64,000 bases of DNA, taken from assembly GCF_000424985.1 (NCBI RefSeq), contig NZ_AUKX01000021.1, positions 1 to 64,000 on the forward strand, read 5' to 3'. The notes beneath the pieces were generated by a model that saw only the letters and a list, made by a program, of their open reading frames with translations, ran no database searches and was not told the origin of the DNA. The translations under genes were made by a program, and so were the position numbers. Positions within the stretch are counted from its first letter, which is position 1. Each line of letters begins with the position of its first letter. Below are positions 46,501-54,313 of this stretch, in pieces. The stretch comes from Arenibacter latericius DSM 15913 (GTDB lineage: Bacteria > Bacteroidota > Bacteroidia > Flavobacteriales > Flavobacteriaceae).

Positions 46501-46684
46501 TGTTGTTCTCTTGTTTTGCTTTTGCAGCTATATTGGCGACCGCTTCCAATGCTGATTTGGTCATGGTTTCTTTTTCTAATTTTTCTACTCGTTGCCACAA
46601 AAGGTCATAAGTGGCTGTGGATTTTTGTGATTGTGCCATATGGACGAAAAGAAATATGGTGAATAATGTTATTATTTTTCTCAT
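40598..46684 (-). CDS. Alpha-2-macroglobulin family protein
   Basis: 2028 aa, the largest protein in the window. It is a periplasmic or surface protease trap. Signal peptide MRKIITLFTIFLFVHMAQSQ. A helical N-terminal region (~20-370, repeat-like) precedes macroglobulin domains, with MG2 marked by FTDRSIYRPGQTLYFKGIALQ (~590). The MG7/bait area has TAFFFPQLLTDKEGNV after a low-complexity segment. The thioester motif CSEQ (Cys1476, in YPYDCSEQIF) is followed by the alpha-helical toroid (NQMASGGWAWFNGG) and a receptor-binding-like C-end. Near residue 1200, within the presumed bait segment, is DESVVVGFGKG, resembling the conserved start of SusC plug domains. No PBP1C partner gene is adjacent. Confidence 0.9.
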   Translation of the reverse strand: MRKIITLFTIFLFVHMAQSQKSTATYDLLWQRVEKLEKETMTKSALEAVANIAAKAKQENNKSQVIKSLLYSSKYSLILEEDAQLKIITDFKEEIATSNAPVKNILEGYLANLYWQYFQQNRHRFYDRTKTEAKIDSTDFRTWDLTTLFYEIGNHFEASLNNPALLQELPVQQFNEILEKQKDSEKYRPTLFDLLAYNALDFYSRSENSISQPADKFQLDNAEVLCDAKQFVEQEFNSKEKLSLQAKALQIYQQLVAFHSSDTSLEAFIDVDIARLKFIRENAVFPNKEDQYIEVLQNSAEAYKGDENGALYRYEIALALHGNGNTYHPTTSAEPRWKQKEALEICESVISKFPNSKAAEMCNDLKTQILVTSLQLTAEMHISVNSPSRLLVNYKNISLLELSAHKVSIKQLKALSQLYPQEKKLAFIKELAIEKQWEAPLTNEKDYQNHSTEIILPELQNGYYVLLALPKGSKGNNFSYSPIQVTDLALVESTTNDYNNYQVIDRNTGAPIEGAKVEFTYKPSYNKPFVTKTMTTDDMGMVTLPRDSSYKNSISVEVNHNGQVAYFNDFYVPNKYNSGQKATTYPCFLFTDRSIYRPGQTLYFKGIALQRTDDSSEILPEAKVNVSLKDVNQQEVSTREFKTNDYGSFSGEFTLPSNGLTGEFYLEVTSSEFNINGHKTISVEEYKRPKFETTFEPITDTYQLNDSVKVTGKAMGYAGSNITNAQVKYTVKRIINFPIWYGRHLPIYRGTPQEIAQGSTTTDNQGKYVINFKALPDLSVSKENMPIFNYEVTADVTDLNGETQSTTTTVSVGYHALTAKVKIADLINKDIKKQELNITTHNLNGQFVPTKGTLKMYKLNGPDQVLRARPWAAPDYSGFTEEKFKELFPHEAFGDEYDSSQWENGELVWEADFDTEKSKKIDLALKKKWPSGKYRIELYTKDRFGEEVKDIAYTTLYSNSEKTLADNQLFQIKTDKNSYAVGDKVILNIGSAAKDLTVSLFVEKDRKIVATHKIKLNNNIKSITLPVTKEDLGGFSITYSFSTFNSFQNGNISIPVPYPNKDLQIETVSFRDKIKPGTDETWSFKVKGSKGNGLTAEIMASMYDASLDAFKPHSWDFNPYQQGNYYSNFYMNPSKSFRVTSFRSYVDYNLNNNYSSQRYDSFNWFGLHFGYGIMIRDRMMMKSSAPLAVMEDATETESFDESVVVGFGKGISQNKVGNLPAPIEDDKNKPEFGDIQIRKNLQETAFFFPQLLTDKEGNVSFNFTTPEALTQWKLQLLAHTKSLESATSTFSSVTQKELMIIPNAPRFLREGDQITFSSKISNLTDKVLVGKAHLKLYDAVTGKDIVQELLLSTPTSSTKQDTNDFKVDGNGNTEVSWIIKIPEGLQAVQYKVMAVAGNYSDGEQNILPVLSNRTLVTETLPMWVNGNQTKDFTLDKLKNVNSSTLKHHQLSLEITSNPAWYALQALPYLMEYPYDCSEQIFSRYYANSLGAHIANSNPRIQEVFKQWTNSDALLSNLEKNQELKSILIQETPWLRDAQSETEQKKRIALLFDLNKLKNDQQNSLRQLQQNQMASGGWAWFNGGRENRFITQHIIIGFGHLNKLTSANVRGNASAFNGNDNQETQEMITKAIAYLDAEFLSEYERMKKHATDLSKDHLSATQLHYLYMRSFFPEHKMSKSVTDIKEYYLNQAHKYWTNKSLYSKGLISLVLYRNNNISTAKKILLALEENSIINEEMGMYWKENTASWNWNQAPIETQSLLIEAFSEINKDSKKIELLKLWLLKNKQTNQWKTTKATTEAVYALLLQGSDWLSVSESVDILIGGKKIAPEKLENAKIEAGTGYFKTSWSGAEITPEMAKVQLIKKSEGSAWGSLTWQYFEDLDKITSAETPLKLKKKVFLKNNTPTGEELSEVTKNTKLNVGDLVRVRIELRSDRGMEFVHMKDMRASGLEPTTVLSSYKWQDGLGYYESVKDASVNFFFDYLPKGVYIFEYDLRVNNAGNFSNGITTIQSMYAPEFSSHSEGIRIQAN

Positions 46685-47158
46685 AGAGTGTTAGTAGTAA
46701 GCAGTTAGTAATTTACACTATCCTTTTAAATGAAACTCTATTCTTTTTAAAAAACAAAGTAACTTATATACCCTAGATGCAAAAAAGATACCAGTGTTGC
46801 TTAATAGAGTGAAAAAATTGATTTTATATGTAAAGAAAGTTAATGTGATTCTTGTTATTTAAGGAGTTGCTCTTGTGGTAGGTTGATGGTTTTGGTCTGT
46901 GTAATGTCTTTGCCATTTCCTTTGTTGTTTCGCCTATAAGTTCATTTTAATATTTTAATGAAACTTTCAAGAGTCAATTTATTAAGCAATCTTACTTTGA
47001 CATTATTGCTCCTTATAAATTTAAAGAAATTTATTAAAAGACTTTTTGTTGAATAGATATAAGCTATAAAGAAAATGATATTGGATTCAAAATTTTATTG
47101 TGAAGAAGCTGTAGGGCTATTTCAATGCTTATCTTTGGGGTTTTTAAAATAGTTTTTA
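46685..47158. other. Intergenic region between the macroglobulin gene and mpl
   Basis: About 470 bp, AT-rich, holding the divergent control region. An exact -7 box TATCTTTG lies at 47130-47137 for mpl; no exact box was found for the macroglobulin gene. A 25-codon frame at 47075-47152 runs into this promoter and is not considered a gene. Confidence 0.45.
47130..47137 (+). promoter_or_regulatory. Promoter -7 box (TATCTTTG) of mpl
   Basis: Exact TAnnTTTG match 22 bp before the ATG, implying a leader of about 15 nt. Confidence 0.5.
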
Positions 47159-48520
47159 ATGCACATTCATTTTATAGCAATAGGCGGGAGCGTTATGCAT
47201 AACCTAGCTTTGGCCTTACACCATAAAGGATATACTGTAACCGGAAGTGATGACATAATATATGAGCCATCACAGAGTAGATTGAAAGAAAGAGGACTTT
47301 TGCCAGAATCTTTCGGATGGTTCCCCGAGAAGATAGAATCGCATTTGGATGCCGTTATTTTAGGTATGCATGCAAAAGCCGATAATCCAGAGCTTTTAAG
47401 AGCACAGGAGCTCGGGCTAAAAATTTATTCTTACCCCGAATTTCTTTATGAACAGGCGAAATATAAAACCAGAGTAGTGATAGGGGGTAGCCATGGTAAA
47501 ACTACTATCACGGCCATGATATTACATGTAATGAAGTATCATGATCGTCCAGTAGATTATGTGATTGGGGCCCAACTCGATGGTTTTGATCAAATGGTTC
47601 ATCTAACGGAAGAAAACGACTTTATTGTTTTAGAGGGGGATGAGTATTTGTCTTCAGTTATCGATAAACGACCTAAGTTTCATCTGTATAAACCTAATAT
47701 TGCTTTATTGAGCGGTATTGCATGGGATCATATTAATGTGTTCCCCACCTTTGAAAAATACTTGGAGCAGTTTAAGGTTTTTGTAGATAGTATAGTAAGA
47801 GGAGGTAGTGTAACCTACAATGAAGAAGATGAAAATGTAAGTAAGATTGTGGAAGCCTCAGAAAATACCATTAGAAAATTACCCTATCATACTCCAGAGT
47901 ATACTATAGAAGATGGCGAAACCATATTGGAAACACCAGATGGCCCAATGCCTATTCCTATTTTTGGAAAACATAACCTTAGTAATTTGGCTGGAGCAAA
48001 ATGGATTTGTCAGAATATGGGCTTAGATGAGGAAGATTTCTATGAGGCTATGTCCACTTTTAAAGGTGCTTCTAAGCGCTTAGAGAAGATAGCAGAAGGA
48101 AAGCTAAGTGTGGCCTATAAGGATTTTGCTCATGCGCCTAGCAAGGTAAAGGCGACAACCATAGCGGTTAAAGATCAATATCCAAGTAGGAAGCTAGTCG
48201 CCTGTTTAGAACTGCATACTTATAGTAGTTTTAATCCAGAATTTATTAAAGAGTATAAAGGAGCTTTGGAAGCTGCAGAAGTCGCAGCGGTATTTTATTT
48301 GCCAGAATCGGTTAAGATAAAAGGACTTAAAGAAGTATCCGTAGATCAAATTAAAGAAGCCTTTGGTCGTGAAGATTTACAGGTCTTTACTAACAAAGAG
48401 GAATTTAGTCAGTTTGTACTTGGACAACATTATGAAAACAAAGTACTTCTTTTGATGAGTTCAGGCACGTATGGTGGACTTAATCTGGAGGAAGTTAAAA
48501 ATAAGGTAAGCAATGCTTAA
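47159..48520 (+). CDS. mpl: UDP-N-acetylmuramate:L-Ala-gamma-D-Glu-meso-DAP ligase (murein tripeptide recycling)
   Basis: Joins recycled murein tripeptide to UDP-MurNAc, bypassing MurC/D/E. 453 aa. MHIHFIAIGGSVMHNLALAL at the N-terminus (Rossmann Gly-rich loop of MurC/Mpl), TGSDDIIYEPSQ, P-loop VIGGSHGKTTITAMILH, LEGDEYLSS, GKHNLSNLAGA, and DFAHAPSKVKAT in the C-domain, which marks Mpl rather than MurC. Its stop lies 11 bp before the decayed susD tail, and the first good terminator after it is the one belonging to that remnant. Confidence 0.93.
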   Translation: MHIHFIAIGGSVMHNLALALHHKGYTVTGSDDIIYEPSQSRLKERGLLPESFGWFPEKIESHLDAVILGMHAKADNPELLRAQELGLKIYSYPEFLYEQAKYKTRVVIGGSHGKTTITAMILHVMKYHDRPVDYVIGAQLDGFDQMVHLTEENDFIVLEGDEYLSSVIDKRPKFHLYKPNIALLSGIAWDHINVFPTFEKYLEQFKVFVDSIVRGGSVTYNEEDENVSKIVEASENTIRKLPYHTPEYTIEDGETILETPDGPMPIPIFGKHNLSNLAGAKWICQNMGLDEEDFYEAMSTFKGASKRLEKIAEGKLSVAYKDFAHAPSKVKATTIAVKDQYPSRKLVACLELHTYSSFNPEFIKEYKGALEAAEVAAVFYLPESVKIKGLKEVSVDQIKEAFGREDLQVFTNKEEFSQFVLGQHYENKVLLLMSSGTYGGLNLEEVKNKVSNA

Positions 48521-48531
48521 GTAGTTTCCTG

Positions 48532-48687
48532 TGTTTATATTGGTTGCCAAGGAGATATAACCACCGATGTTAGAGGAGGGAGGTTGTTTTAGAGGAAAGT
48601 TAATATTACCCAATCCCTCAGGCATAAATAGACTTAAGTGTGGGAGCCAGTAGACAGCCAATCTAAACACAAAATCCTGGTTACTAA
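48532..48687 (+). pseudogene. susD C-terminal remnant
   Basis: Read in the susD frame, the copy encodes the end of SusD (G-D-I-T-T-D-V-R-G-G as in the intact protein). It then hits a TAG at 48590-48592, and indels after that shift the frame. The position equivalent to the susD stop (54129-54131) is TAA 48685-48687. No 5' part of susD and no susC lies upstream: mpl comes immediately before. It is the residue of a former copy that lost all but its last ~50 codons. Confidence 0.85.
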
Positions 48688-48721
48688 GAATTAGGATTTA
48701 ATTAAGAAAAATCATTTATTA

Positions 48722-48760
48722 AAGAAGCCATTCTGAAATTCAGAATGGCTTCTTTTTTTT
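48722..48760 (+). terminator. Terminator carried by the susD remnant, now behind mpl
   Basis: 14-bp perfect stem AAGAAGCCATTCTG (48722-48735) with its complement 48741-48754, loop AAATT, then T to 48760. Identical in stem to the terminator after the intact susD, although the pseudogene before it has decayed. Retention suggests it is used by mpl. Confidence 0.85.
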
Positions 48761-48763
48761 GTT

Positions 48764-49044
48764 AGGTCTAGCCTCTCTTTATAGCTTGTTTTGTGGAAAA
48801 ATTGTTTAATGCCGTTTATAAGGATTGCTTATTACTATAATTTAATGTAAAGTTATTCTAAGTTATATAGCTGTTCTACTTCGGATTTCCTAAAAATCGA
48901 TTTTGAGGGTAATCTTTAACATCTTAATTTTTTCACTTTAACATAAGTTTGTATATTTCGCTCTTGGAATTATGAATAGTAAAACTGGGGTTCATTATTT
49001 TATTAAGTCCAAAAAAAATTAACTAACTAATAACTAAATTAATT
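48764..49044 (+). promoter_or_regulatory. susC upstream region
   Basis: About 280 bp with no gene. The best promoter candidate is TATATTTC at 48952-48959, one base off TAnnTTTG, which would leave an ~80-nt leader rich in ACTAA repeats before ATG 49045. No sigma/anti-sigma or hybrid two-component regulator gene adjoins. Confidence 0.3.
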
Positions 49045-52000
49045 ATGATTGAAAGAACATTGTTATTCTTGAAATTACGGCGAAAAATTTTTTCGTACAA
49101 CACAGGTCTTATGCTGCTAATGCTAGGCCTTGTTTTTCCAGCCTCATTGTTAGCGGCTAATGATGGAGCTGTAACCTCCAGTAGTAATCTTCAAAACCCT
49201 ATTACTGGTGTTGTGGTGGATGATGAAGGTATGCCCATTCCGGGGGCCAATGTATTAGAAAAAGGTACAACCAACGGAACGGTTACTGATTTTGATGGGA
49301 ATTATAGTATTAATGCGGCATCTGATGCGGTATTGGTTTTTTCCTATATCGGTTTTAAAAGTATAGAGGTTGCTGTAGATGGTCGCAGTTCTATAGATGT
49401 AAGTTTAAATACTGATGTAACTGCCTTGGAAGAAATCGTGGTTGTAGGGTATGGTACTCAAAGAAAGCAAGATTTAACCGGTGCTGTTTCAGTAGTAAAG
49501 ACTGAGGATTTAGCAAAGCAACCTTCTGGGCAGGTAACCAGTCAGCTGCAAGGTAGAGCTTCTGGGGTTACAATTACTGGTGGAGGACAGCCAGGTGAGG
49601 CACCTCAAATTAAAATTAGAGGATCTAATACCTTTGGTAATAACAATCCGCTTTATGTAGTAGATGGTATTCCTACTGATAATATTAATGACCTTAACCC
49701 AAATGATGTAGAGTCTATGCAGGTCTTAAAGGATGCCGGTTCTGCTTCTATCTATGGGTCAAGAGCAGCGAATGGGGTAATTGTGATTACCACTAAAAAA
49801 GGAAAAGGTAAAATGAAGGTTACCTATGATGCCTATTACGGGACTCAAATGGTTCAGAAGGGTAATCCATGGAATATTCTGTCGTCTCAAGAAATGGCAG
49901 ACCTTACTTTTATGGCTTTGAGAAATACAAACCCTGGGGACCCAATTAATCATAGTCAATATGGGAATGGAGCCTCCCCTGTGTTACCAAATTATATTGC
50001 GCCCGTAGGTGCAGATACAGTAGATGAGTCGTTATATAACGTAAACCCTTATTATACTAGTAGTTCTGATTTAGATAATTTTTATAGAATTGTAAAAGCA
50101 AATAAAGAGGGAACTAATTGGTTTCAAGAAATTTTCAACCCTGCTAGTATTACTAGTCATAACCTGTCTGTTAGTAATGGAGGTGAGAAAGGGAGTTATT
50201 TATTCTCCTTAAACTACTTTGATCAAGAAGGAACTTTAGATAACACCTATTTAAAGCGTTATACCATGCGTTCTAATTCTGTGTTTAATGTTACAGAAAA
50301 TATTAGAATCGGTCAGAACCTAAGTTTTAGTGTTAGAGACAATCCTCAGATTGGCGCATTATCCGAAGGAAGTGCTATTGGTATGGCTATGAGACAGCAA
50401 CCGATTATTCCAGTAAGGGATATTAAAGGGAACTTTGCAGGGTCTTTTGGTTCAGATCTTGGTAATGCTCGGAATCCTGTTGCTATATTAGAACGTTTAA
50501 AAAATAATAGAGGAGTGTCTAACCGTATATTCGGTAATATCTTTGCCGAAGTTGATTTCTTAGAGAATTTCACCTTAAGAACAAGTTTTGGTGGACAGTA
50601 TTTCTCCAATAGCTTTAACTCTTTCACCTTTCCTGAGTATGAAAATGCTGAAAACAACTCTGTAAATTCATACACTGAAGGAGCACACACTAATTACAAT
50701 TATACTTGGACTAATACGTTGCAGTACAAGAATACCTTTAACGACGTCCACAATATTAACGTTCTAGTAGGTACAGAAGCCTATCAGAATAGAGGAAGAG
50801 AAGTTGGTGGTTCTATGCAAGGATATTTTTCCTTTGACCCAGATTATGTAAGCTTGTCTACAGGGTCTGGTACACAAACTAACTATAGCTGGAAATATCA
50901 AGATGCGTTATCGTCTCTTATAGGTAGATTAGATTACAATTTTGATGATAAGTATTTATTAAGTGCTACTATCCGTAGAGATGGGTCATCTAGATTTTTA
51001 AATAATCAATATGGATGGTTCCCAGCAGTTAGTGCAGGTTGGAATATTAGTAATGAAAACTTTATGCCAGAACTAGATTGGTTAAACGATCTTAAGATAC
51101 GTGGTGGATATGGAGTTATGGGGAATCAATTAAATGTAGATCCTTCAAATTCATTTACCACTTTTGGAGGTAATCAGGAAACTTCCTATTATGGTATCTC
51201 TGGAGGTAATCAGACTACTGATGAAGGTTTTCAGCAAACGAGAATTGGAAATCCGAATGCAAAATGGGAAAAGAATATCAACTCCAACATCGGTTTGGAT
51301 GCTAACCTATTTAATAATTCGGTACAGTTAAGTTTAGATTACTATAAAAAAGACGTAAAAGATTTACTGTTTAATCCAGATCAGCCAGCAACAGTAGGGA
51401 CCGCTACAGTTCCTTTTGTAAATGTTGCGGAGATGTCTAATAGTGGATTAGATATGGATGTGTCTACCTTCTTTAACTTAACGGACGACCTACGTTTAAA
51501 TACTACTGTTACCTTCACTACTTATCAGAATGAGATAAAGAAGATTGCTGATGGTTATTCTTATTTTGATAGAGAAGGAAGACGTTTTAATGGTAGTACT
51601 ATCATTAGAAACGCAGTTGGGCATTCTGTAAGTGAATTTTACGGATACAAGATTGCAGGATTCTGGAATTCAGCAGATGAGATTGACGATGCTAATGCTG
51701 GTGCTGTAGCCGCAACAGGAGATGCCAATGCAACCTATCAGTCAGACGTTGCTGTAGGTAGATTCCGTTATGAAGATATAGATGGTGATGGTAGAATTAC
51801 TGCTGATGACCGTACTTTTATTGGAAATCCTAATCCTGACTTTACCTATGGATTAAACATAGAGTTGCTATATAAAAATTGGGATTTAAGTATGTTTTTA
51901 TATGGTTCTCAAGGGAATGATATTTGGAATAATGTAAGATGGTGGACAGATTTTTACAGTTCATTTACAGGAGCTAAAAGTCACACTGCTTTATACGATT

Positions 52001-52335
52001 CCTGGACTCCAGAAAACACAAATGCTACCGCTCCTATTCAGGAAACTACTGGTTCATTTAGTGTTGCGGATGTGCCTAACTCTTACTTCGTTGAAGATGG
52101 ATCTTATTTAAGAGCAAAACACATTCAGTTGGGGTATACTTTTCCTTCAGATATGATGAGTAAAGCTAATATTTCAAAATTAAGGCTATATGCCCAAATG
52201 GTTAATGCATTTACTATTACTTCTTACTCTGGGATTGATCCTGAGATTTCTGGGGGAACAGTTAATTTTGGAATTGACGAGGGGGCTTATCCTAATCAAA
52301 GACAACTTCTTTTTGGGGTAAATGTTATTTTTTAA
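49045..52335 (+). CDS. susC: SusC/RagA-family TonB-dependent outer-membrane transporter
   Basis: 1096 aa. Signal peptide ending near LLAAND. A carboxypeptidase-D-regulatory-like domain (ITGVVVDDEGMPIPGANVLE to VLVFSYIGFKSIEV, ~50-125), then the SusC plug start EEIVVVGYGTQRKQDLTGAV (~130-150), SQLQGRASGVTI and YVVDGIPTDNINDLNPNDVE with GSRAANGVIVITTKKG. The barrel follows and ends in PNQRQLLFGVNVIF, a typical beta-strand end. It forms a lidded import channel with the SusD lipoprotein. The susD start overlaps its stop (TAATG). Ligand unknown: no glycoside hydrolase, lyase or peptidase gene adjoins, so it may serve a peptide or glycan broken down elsewhere. Confidence 0.95.
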   Translation: MIERTLLFLKLRRKIFSYNTGLMLLMLGLVFPASLLAANDGAVTSSSNLQNPITGVVVDDEGMPIPGANVLEKGTTNGTVTDFDGNYSINAASDAVLVFSYIGFKSIEVAVDGRSSIDVSLNTDVTALEEIVVVGYGTQRKQDLTGAVSVVKTEDLAKQPSGQVTSQLQGRASGVTITGGGQPGEAPQIKIRGSNTFGNNNPLYVVDGIPTDNINDLNPNDVESMQVLKDAGSASIYGSRAANGVIVITTKKGKGKMKVTYDAYYGTQMVQKGNPWNILSSQEMADLTFMALRNTNPGDPINHSQYGNGASPVLPNYIAPVGADTVDESLYNVNPYYTSSSDLDNFYRIVKANKEGTNWFQEIFNPASITSHNLSVSNGGEKGSYLFSLNYFDQEGTLDNTYLKRYTMRSNSVFNVTENIRIGQNLSFSVRDNPQIGALSEGSAIGMAMRQQPIIPVRDIKGNFAGSFGSDLGNARNPVAILERLKNNRGVSNRIFGNIFAEVDFLENFTLRTSFGGQYFSNSFNSFTFPEYENAENNSVNSYTEGAHTNYNYTWTNTLQYKNTFNDVHNINVLVGTEAYQNRGREVGGSMQGYFSFDPDYVSLSTGSGTQTNYSWKYQDALSSLIGRLDYNFDDKYLLSATIRRDGSSRFLNNQYGWFPAVSAGWNISNENFMPELDWLNDLKIRGGYGVMGNQLNVDPSNSFTTFGGNQETSYYGISGGNQTTDEGFQQTRIGNPNAKWEKNINSNIGLDANLFNNSVQLSLDYYKKDVKDLLFNPDQPATVGTATVPFVNVAEMSNSGLDMDVSTFFNLTDDLRLNTTVTFTTYQNEIKKIADGYSYFDREGRRFNGSTIIRNAVGHSVSEFYGYKIAGFWNSADEIDDANAGAVAATGDANATYQSDVAVGRFRYEDIDGDGRITADDRTFIGNPNPDFTYGLNIELLYKNWDLSMFLYGSQGNDIWNNVRWWTDFYSSFTGAKSHTALYDSWTPENTNATAPIQETTGSFSVADVPNSYFVEDGSYLRAKHIQLGYTFPSDMMSKANISKLRLYAQMVNAFTITSYSGIDPEISGGTVNFGIDEGAYPNQRQLLFGVNVIF

Positions 52336-54131
52336 TGAAGATGAATAATAAACTAAAGTATATGAAAATCATAAAACAAATAAGTAGACTATATATTCCT
52401 GTTTTTGCATCGCTATGCATAAGTAGTTGTACCGATAGTTTCTTGGAGCAACCTGCTTTGGGAGCGTTGAGTGAAGATGTAATCGCAAATAAGGAAGGTG
52501 CAGAAAAGCTTCTAATAGGGGCTTATGCTGCCTTGGATGGAGCAGGATTCGGCGGTGGCGCCTGGGAAGCTGCCCCTGATAACTGGGTGTATGGTACTGT
52601 AGCTGGAGGAGAAGCTAGTAAAGGAAGTTTTGGAGGGGATCAGCCCGCCATTGATCAAATTGTAAAGTTTATCTCCAATCCATCTAACGGGTATTATAAT
52701 TCTAAATGGAAAGCACTCTATGAAGGAGTTAAACGGACTAATAACACGCTAAAACTCTTATCTATTGCAACAGAGATTTCACCTGAGGATAGTAAGAATA
52801 TTGCAGCTCAAGCACGTTTCTTGCGCGGACATTATTACTTCGAGCTGAAGAAAATGTGGAATATGGTGCCGTGGGTAGATGAAACCACTGAAGATCCTAA
52901 ACAGCCTAATAATGTAGATATCTGGCCAAATATTGAGGCTGATTTTCAATTTGCATTTGAGAATTTACCCGCGACACAGAGCGATTTTGGTAGAGCAAAT
53001 AAATGGGCAGCCGCTGCTTATTTAGGGAAAACATACCTCTATCAAGGGAAATTTCCTGAAGCCAAAACTACATTTACCGATGTAATCAATAATGGAGTGA
53101 ATCAAGGTGGTGTAAAGTATGCCCTTATCGACAGGTTCAGCGATAACTTTGATGCTGCTGAAGAAAATAATTCAGAGACTGTTTTCGATATTCAAATGGT
53201 AGCGAATGACGGTACGGGTACTATTGGTAACGCTAATCAAGGAGGGATGCTAAATTTCCCATATAACAGCCCATTTAGATGCTGTGGATTTTTCCAACCT
53301 TCACAAGATTTAGTGAATTCCTATAAAACAGATCCAGTGACCGGATTGCCAGATCTTAATTCTTACAATCAAAATCCAGTTAAGAGTGATATGGGTATTA
53401 CAAGTAATGATCCTTTTACACCTTATACCGGGACATTAGACCCTAGATTAGATTGGACAGTAGGAAGAAGAGGCGTTCCTTATCATGATTGGGGTAAACA
53501 CCCAGGTGCTGCGTGGATTAGAGAGCAAACTTACGGTGGACCTTATGCACCTAAAAAGAATATCTATTGGCAAGCAACCCAAGACCTGTATTCAGATCAA
53601 AGTTCTTGGGCTCCTGGTACAGCACTTAATGTTCGTGTGATTCGTTTTGCAGATGTGCTTTTAATGGCAGCAGAAGCGGAAGCACATGCAGGTAGCTTAG
53701 ATGTGGCTCTTGGTTACGTAAATAAAGTGCGCCAAAGAGCAGCCAATCCAGATGGATTCTTAAAAGAGTACATAGACGATAACGATCCGATGGCAGGTTT
53801 TAAAGAAACTTCCACCGCTGCAAATTATACGATATCCGACTATACTTTAGCTGATTTTGCTTCTAAAGAAATGGCGTTAGAGAGAATTTACTTTGAAAGA
53901 AAATTGGAGCTTGCTATGGAAGGACATCGTTTTTTCGATTTGGTAAGATGGGGTATAGCAGAGGAAACTCTTAATGCTTATTTTGATTACCAAGGAGATA
54001 TAACTACCGATGTTAGAGGAGGGAAGTTTATTCCAGGGAAAAGTGAATATTACCCAATCCCTCAAGCACAGATAGACTTAAGTGTGGGAGCCGACGGGCA
54101 GCCAACCTTAACACAAAATCCTGGTTACTAA
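52335..54131 (+). CDS. susD: SusD/RagB-family surface lipoprotein
   Basis: 598 aa. N-terminal signal with lipobox LCISSC (Cys32), an ATG coupled to the susC stop (alternative ATGs at 52341 and 52362). SusD fold: TPR-like helices with ARFLRGHYYFELKKMW and KWAAAAYLGKTYLYQGKFPEA, NSETVFDIQM, RFADVLLMAAEAEAHAG with YVNKVRQRAA, and ERKLELAMEGHRFFDLVRWG at the end, then YYPIPQAQIDL. It forms the lid of the SusC channel and binds the substrate. The region at 53975-54131 and the following terminator are repeated in decayed form before susC. Confidence 0.95.
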   Translation: MKMNNKLKYMKIIKQISRLYIPVFASLCISSCTDSFLEQPALGALSEDVIANKEGAEKLLIGAYAALDGAGFGGGAWEAAPDNWVYGTVAGGEASKGSFGGDQPAIDQIVKFISNPSNGYYNSKWKALYEGVKRTNNTLKLLSIATEISPEDSKNIAAQARFLRGHYYFELKKMWNMVPWVDETTEDPKQPNNVDIWPNIEADFQFAFENLPATQSDFGRANKWAAAAYLGKTYLYQGKFPEAKTTFTDVINNGVNQGGVKYALIDRFSDNFDAAEENNSETVFDIQMVANDGTGTIGNANQGGMLNFPYNSPFRCCGFFQPSQDLVNSYKTDPVTGLPDLNSYNQNPVKSDMGITSNDPFTPYTGTLDPRLDWTVGRRGVPYHDWGKHPGAAWIREQTYGGPYAPKKNIYWQATQDLYSDQSSWAPGTALNVRVIRFADVLLMAAEAEAHAGSLDVALGYVNKVRQRAANPDGFLKEYIDDNDPMAGFKETSTAANYTISDYTLADFASKEMALERIYFERKLELAMEGHRFFDLVRWGIAEETLNAYFDYQGDITTDVRGGKFIPGKSEYYPIPQAQIDLSVGADGQPTLTQNPGY

Positions 54132-54207
54132 TAACTAGGCTTTAATTAAGAAAAGTCTTTTATTAAAGAAGCCATTCTGAAATTCAGAATGGCTTCTTTT
54201 TTTTGTT
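53975..54207 (+). repeat. Intact susD 3' end and terminator (direct repeat, downstream copy)
   Basis: Functional partner of the decayed copy at 48532-48763: last ~52 codons of susD, the 3' untranslated segment and the hairpin. Offset between copies is 5443-5444 bp, changing by one at an indel. Confidence 0.9.
54166..54204 (+). terminator. susCD terminator
   Basis: AAGAAGCCATTCTG (54166-54179) with complement 54185-54198, loop AAATT, T-run to 54204. 34 bp after the susD stop. Confidence 0.88.
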
Positions 54208-54313
54208 TCGGTGTGGAATCCTTATTTCGATGTTCTGAGGATGAATAGTTGGAACTTATATGGCACCTATAAAAGTTTAATTTCTAATTGACTATATTTC
54301 TTATCTTTAACCT

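Larger units (their letters stand above)
48532..48763 (+). repeat. Decayed copy of the susD 3' end and terminator (direct repeat, upstream copy)
   Basis: This segment aligns along its length with 53975-54207 in the same orientation, about 5.44 kb apart, with scattered substitutions and small indels. Landmarks shared exactly include CCAAGGAGATATAAC, CGATGTTAGAGGAGGGA, GACTTAAGTGTGGGAGCC, ACACAAAATCCTGGTTACTA and the entire terminator stem. The similarity starts 11 bp after the mpl stop and ends with the terminator T-run. Confidence 0.9.

Noticed and set aside
47075-47152. 25-codon frame before mpl
   Set aside because: It overlaps the mpl promoter -7 box and has no ribosome site or conserved character.
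48461-48670. Minus-strand 69-codon frame near the end of mpl
   Set aside because: Antisense to the decayed susD tail; a similar shadow frame exists antisense to the intact susD end, so it reflects the repeat and not a gene.
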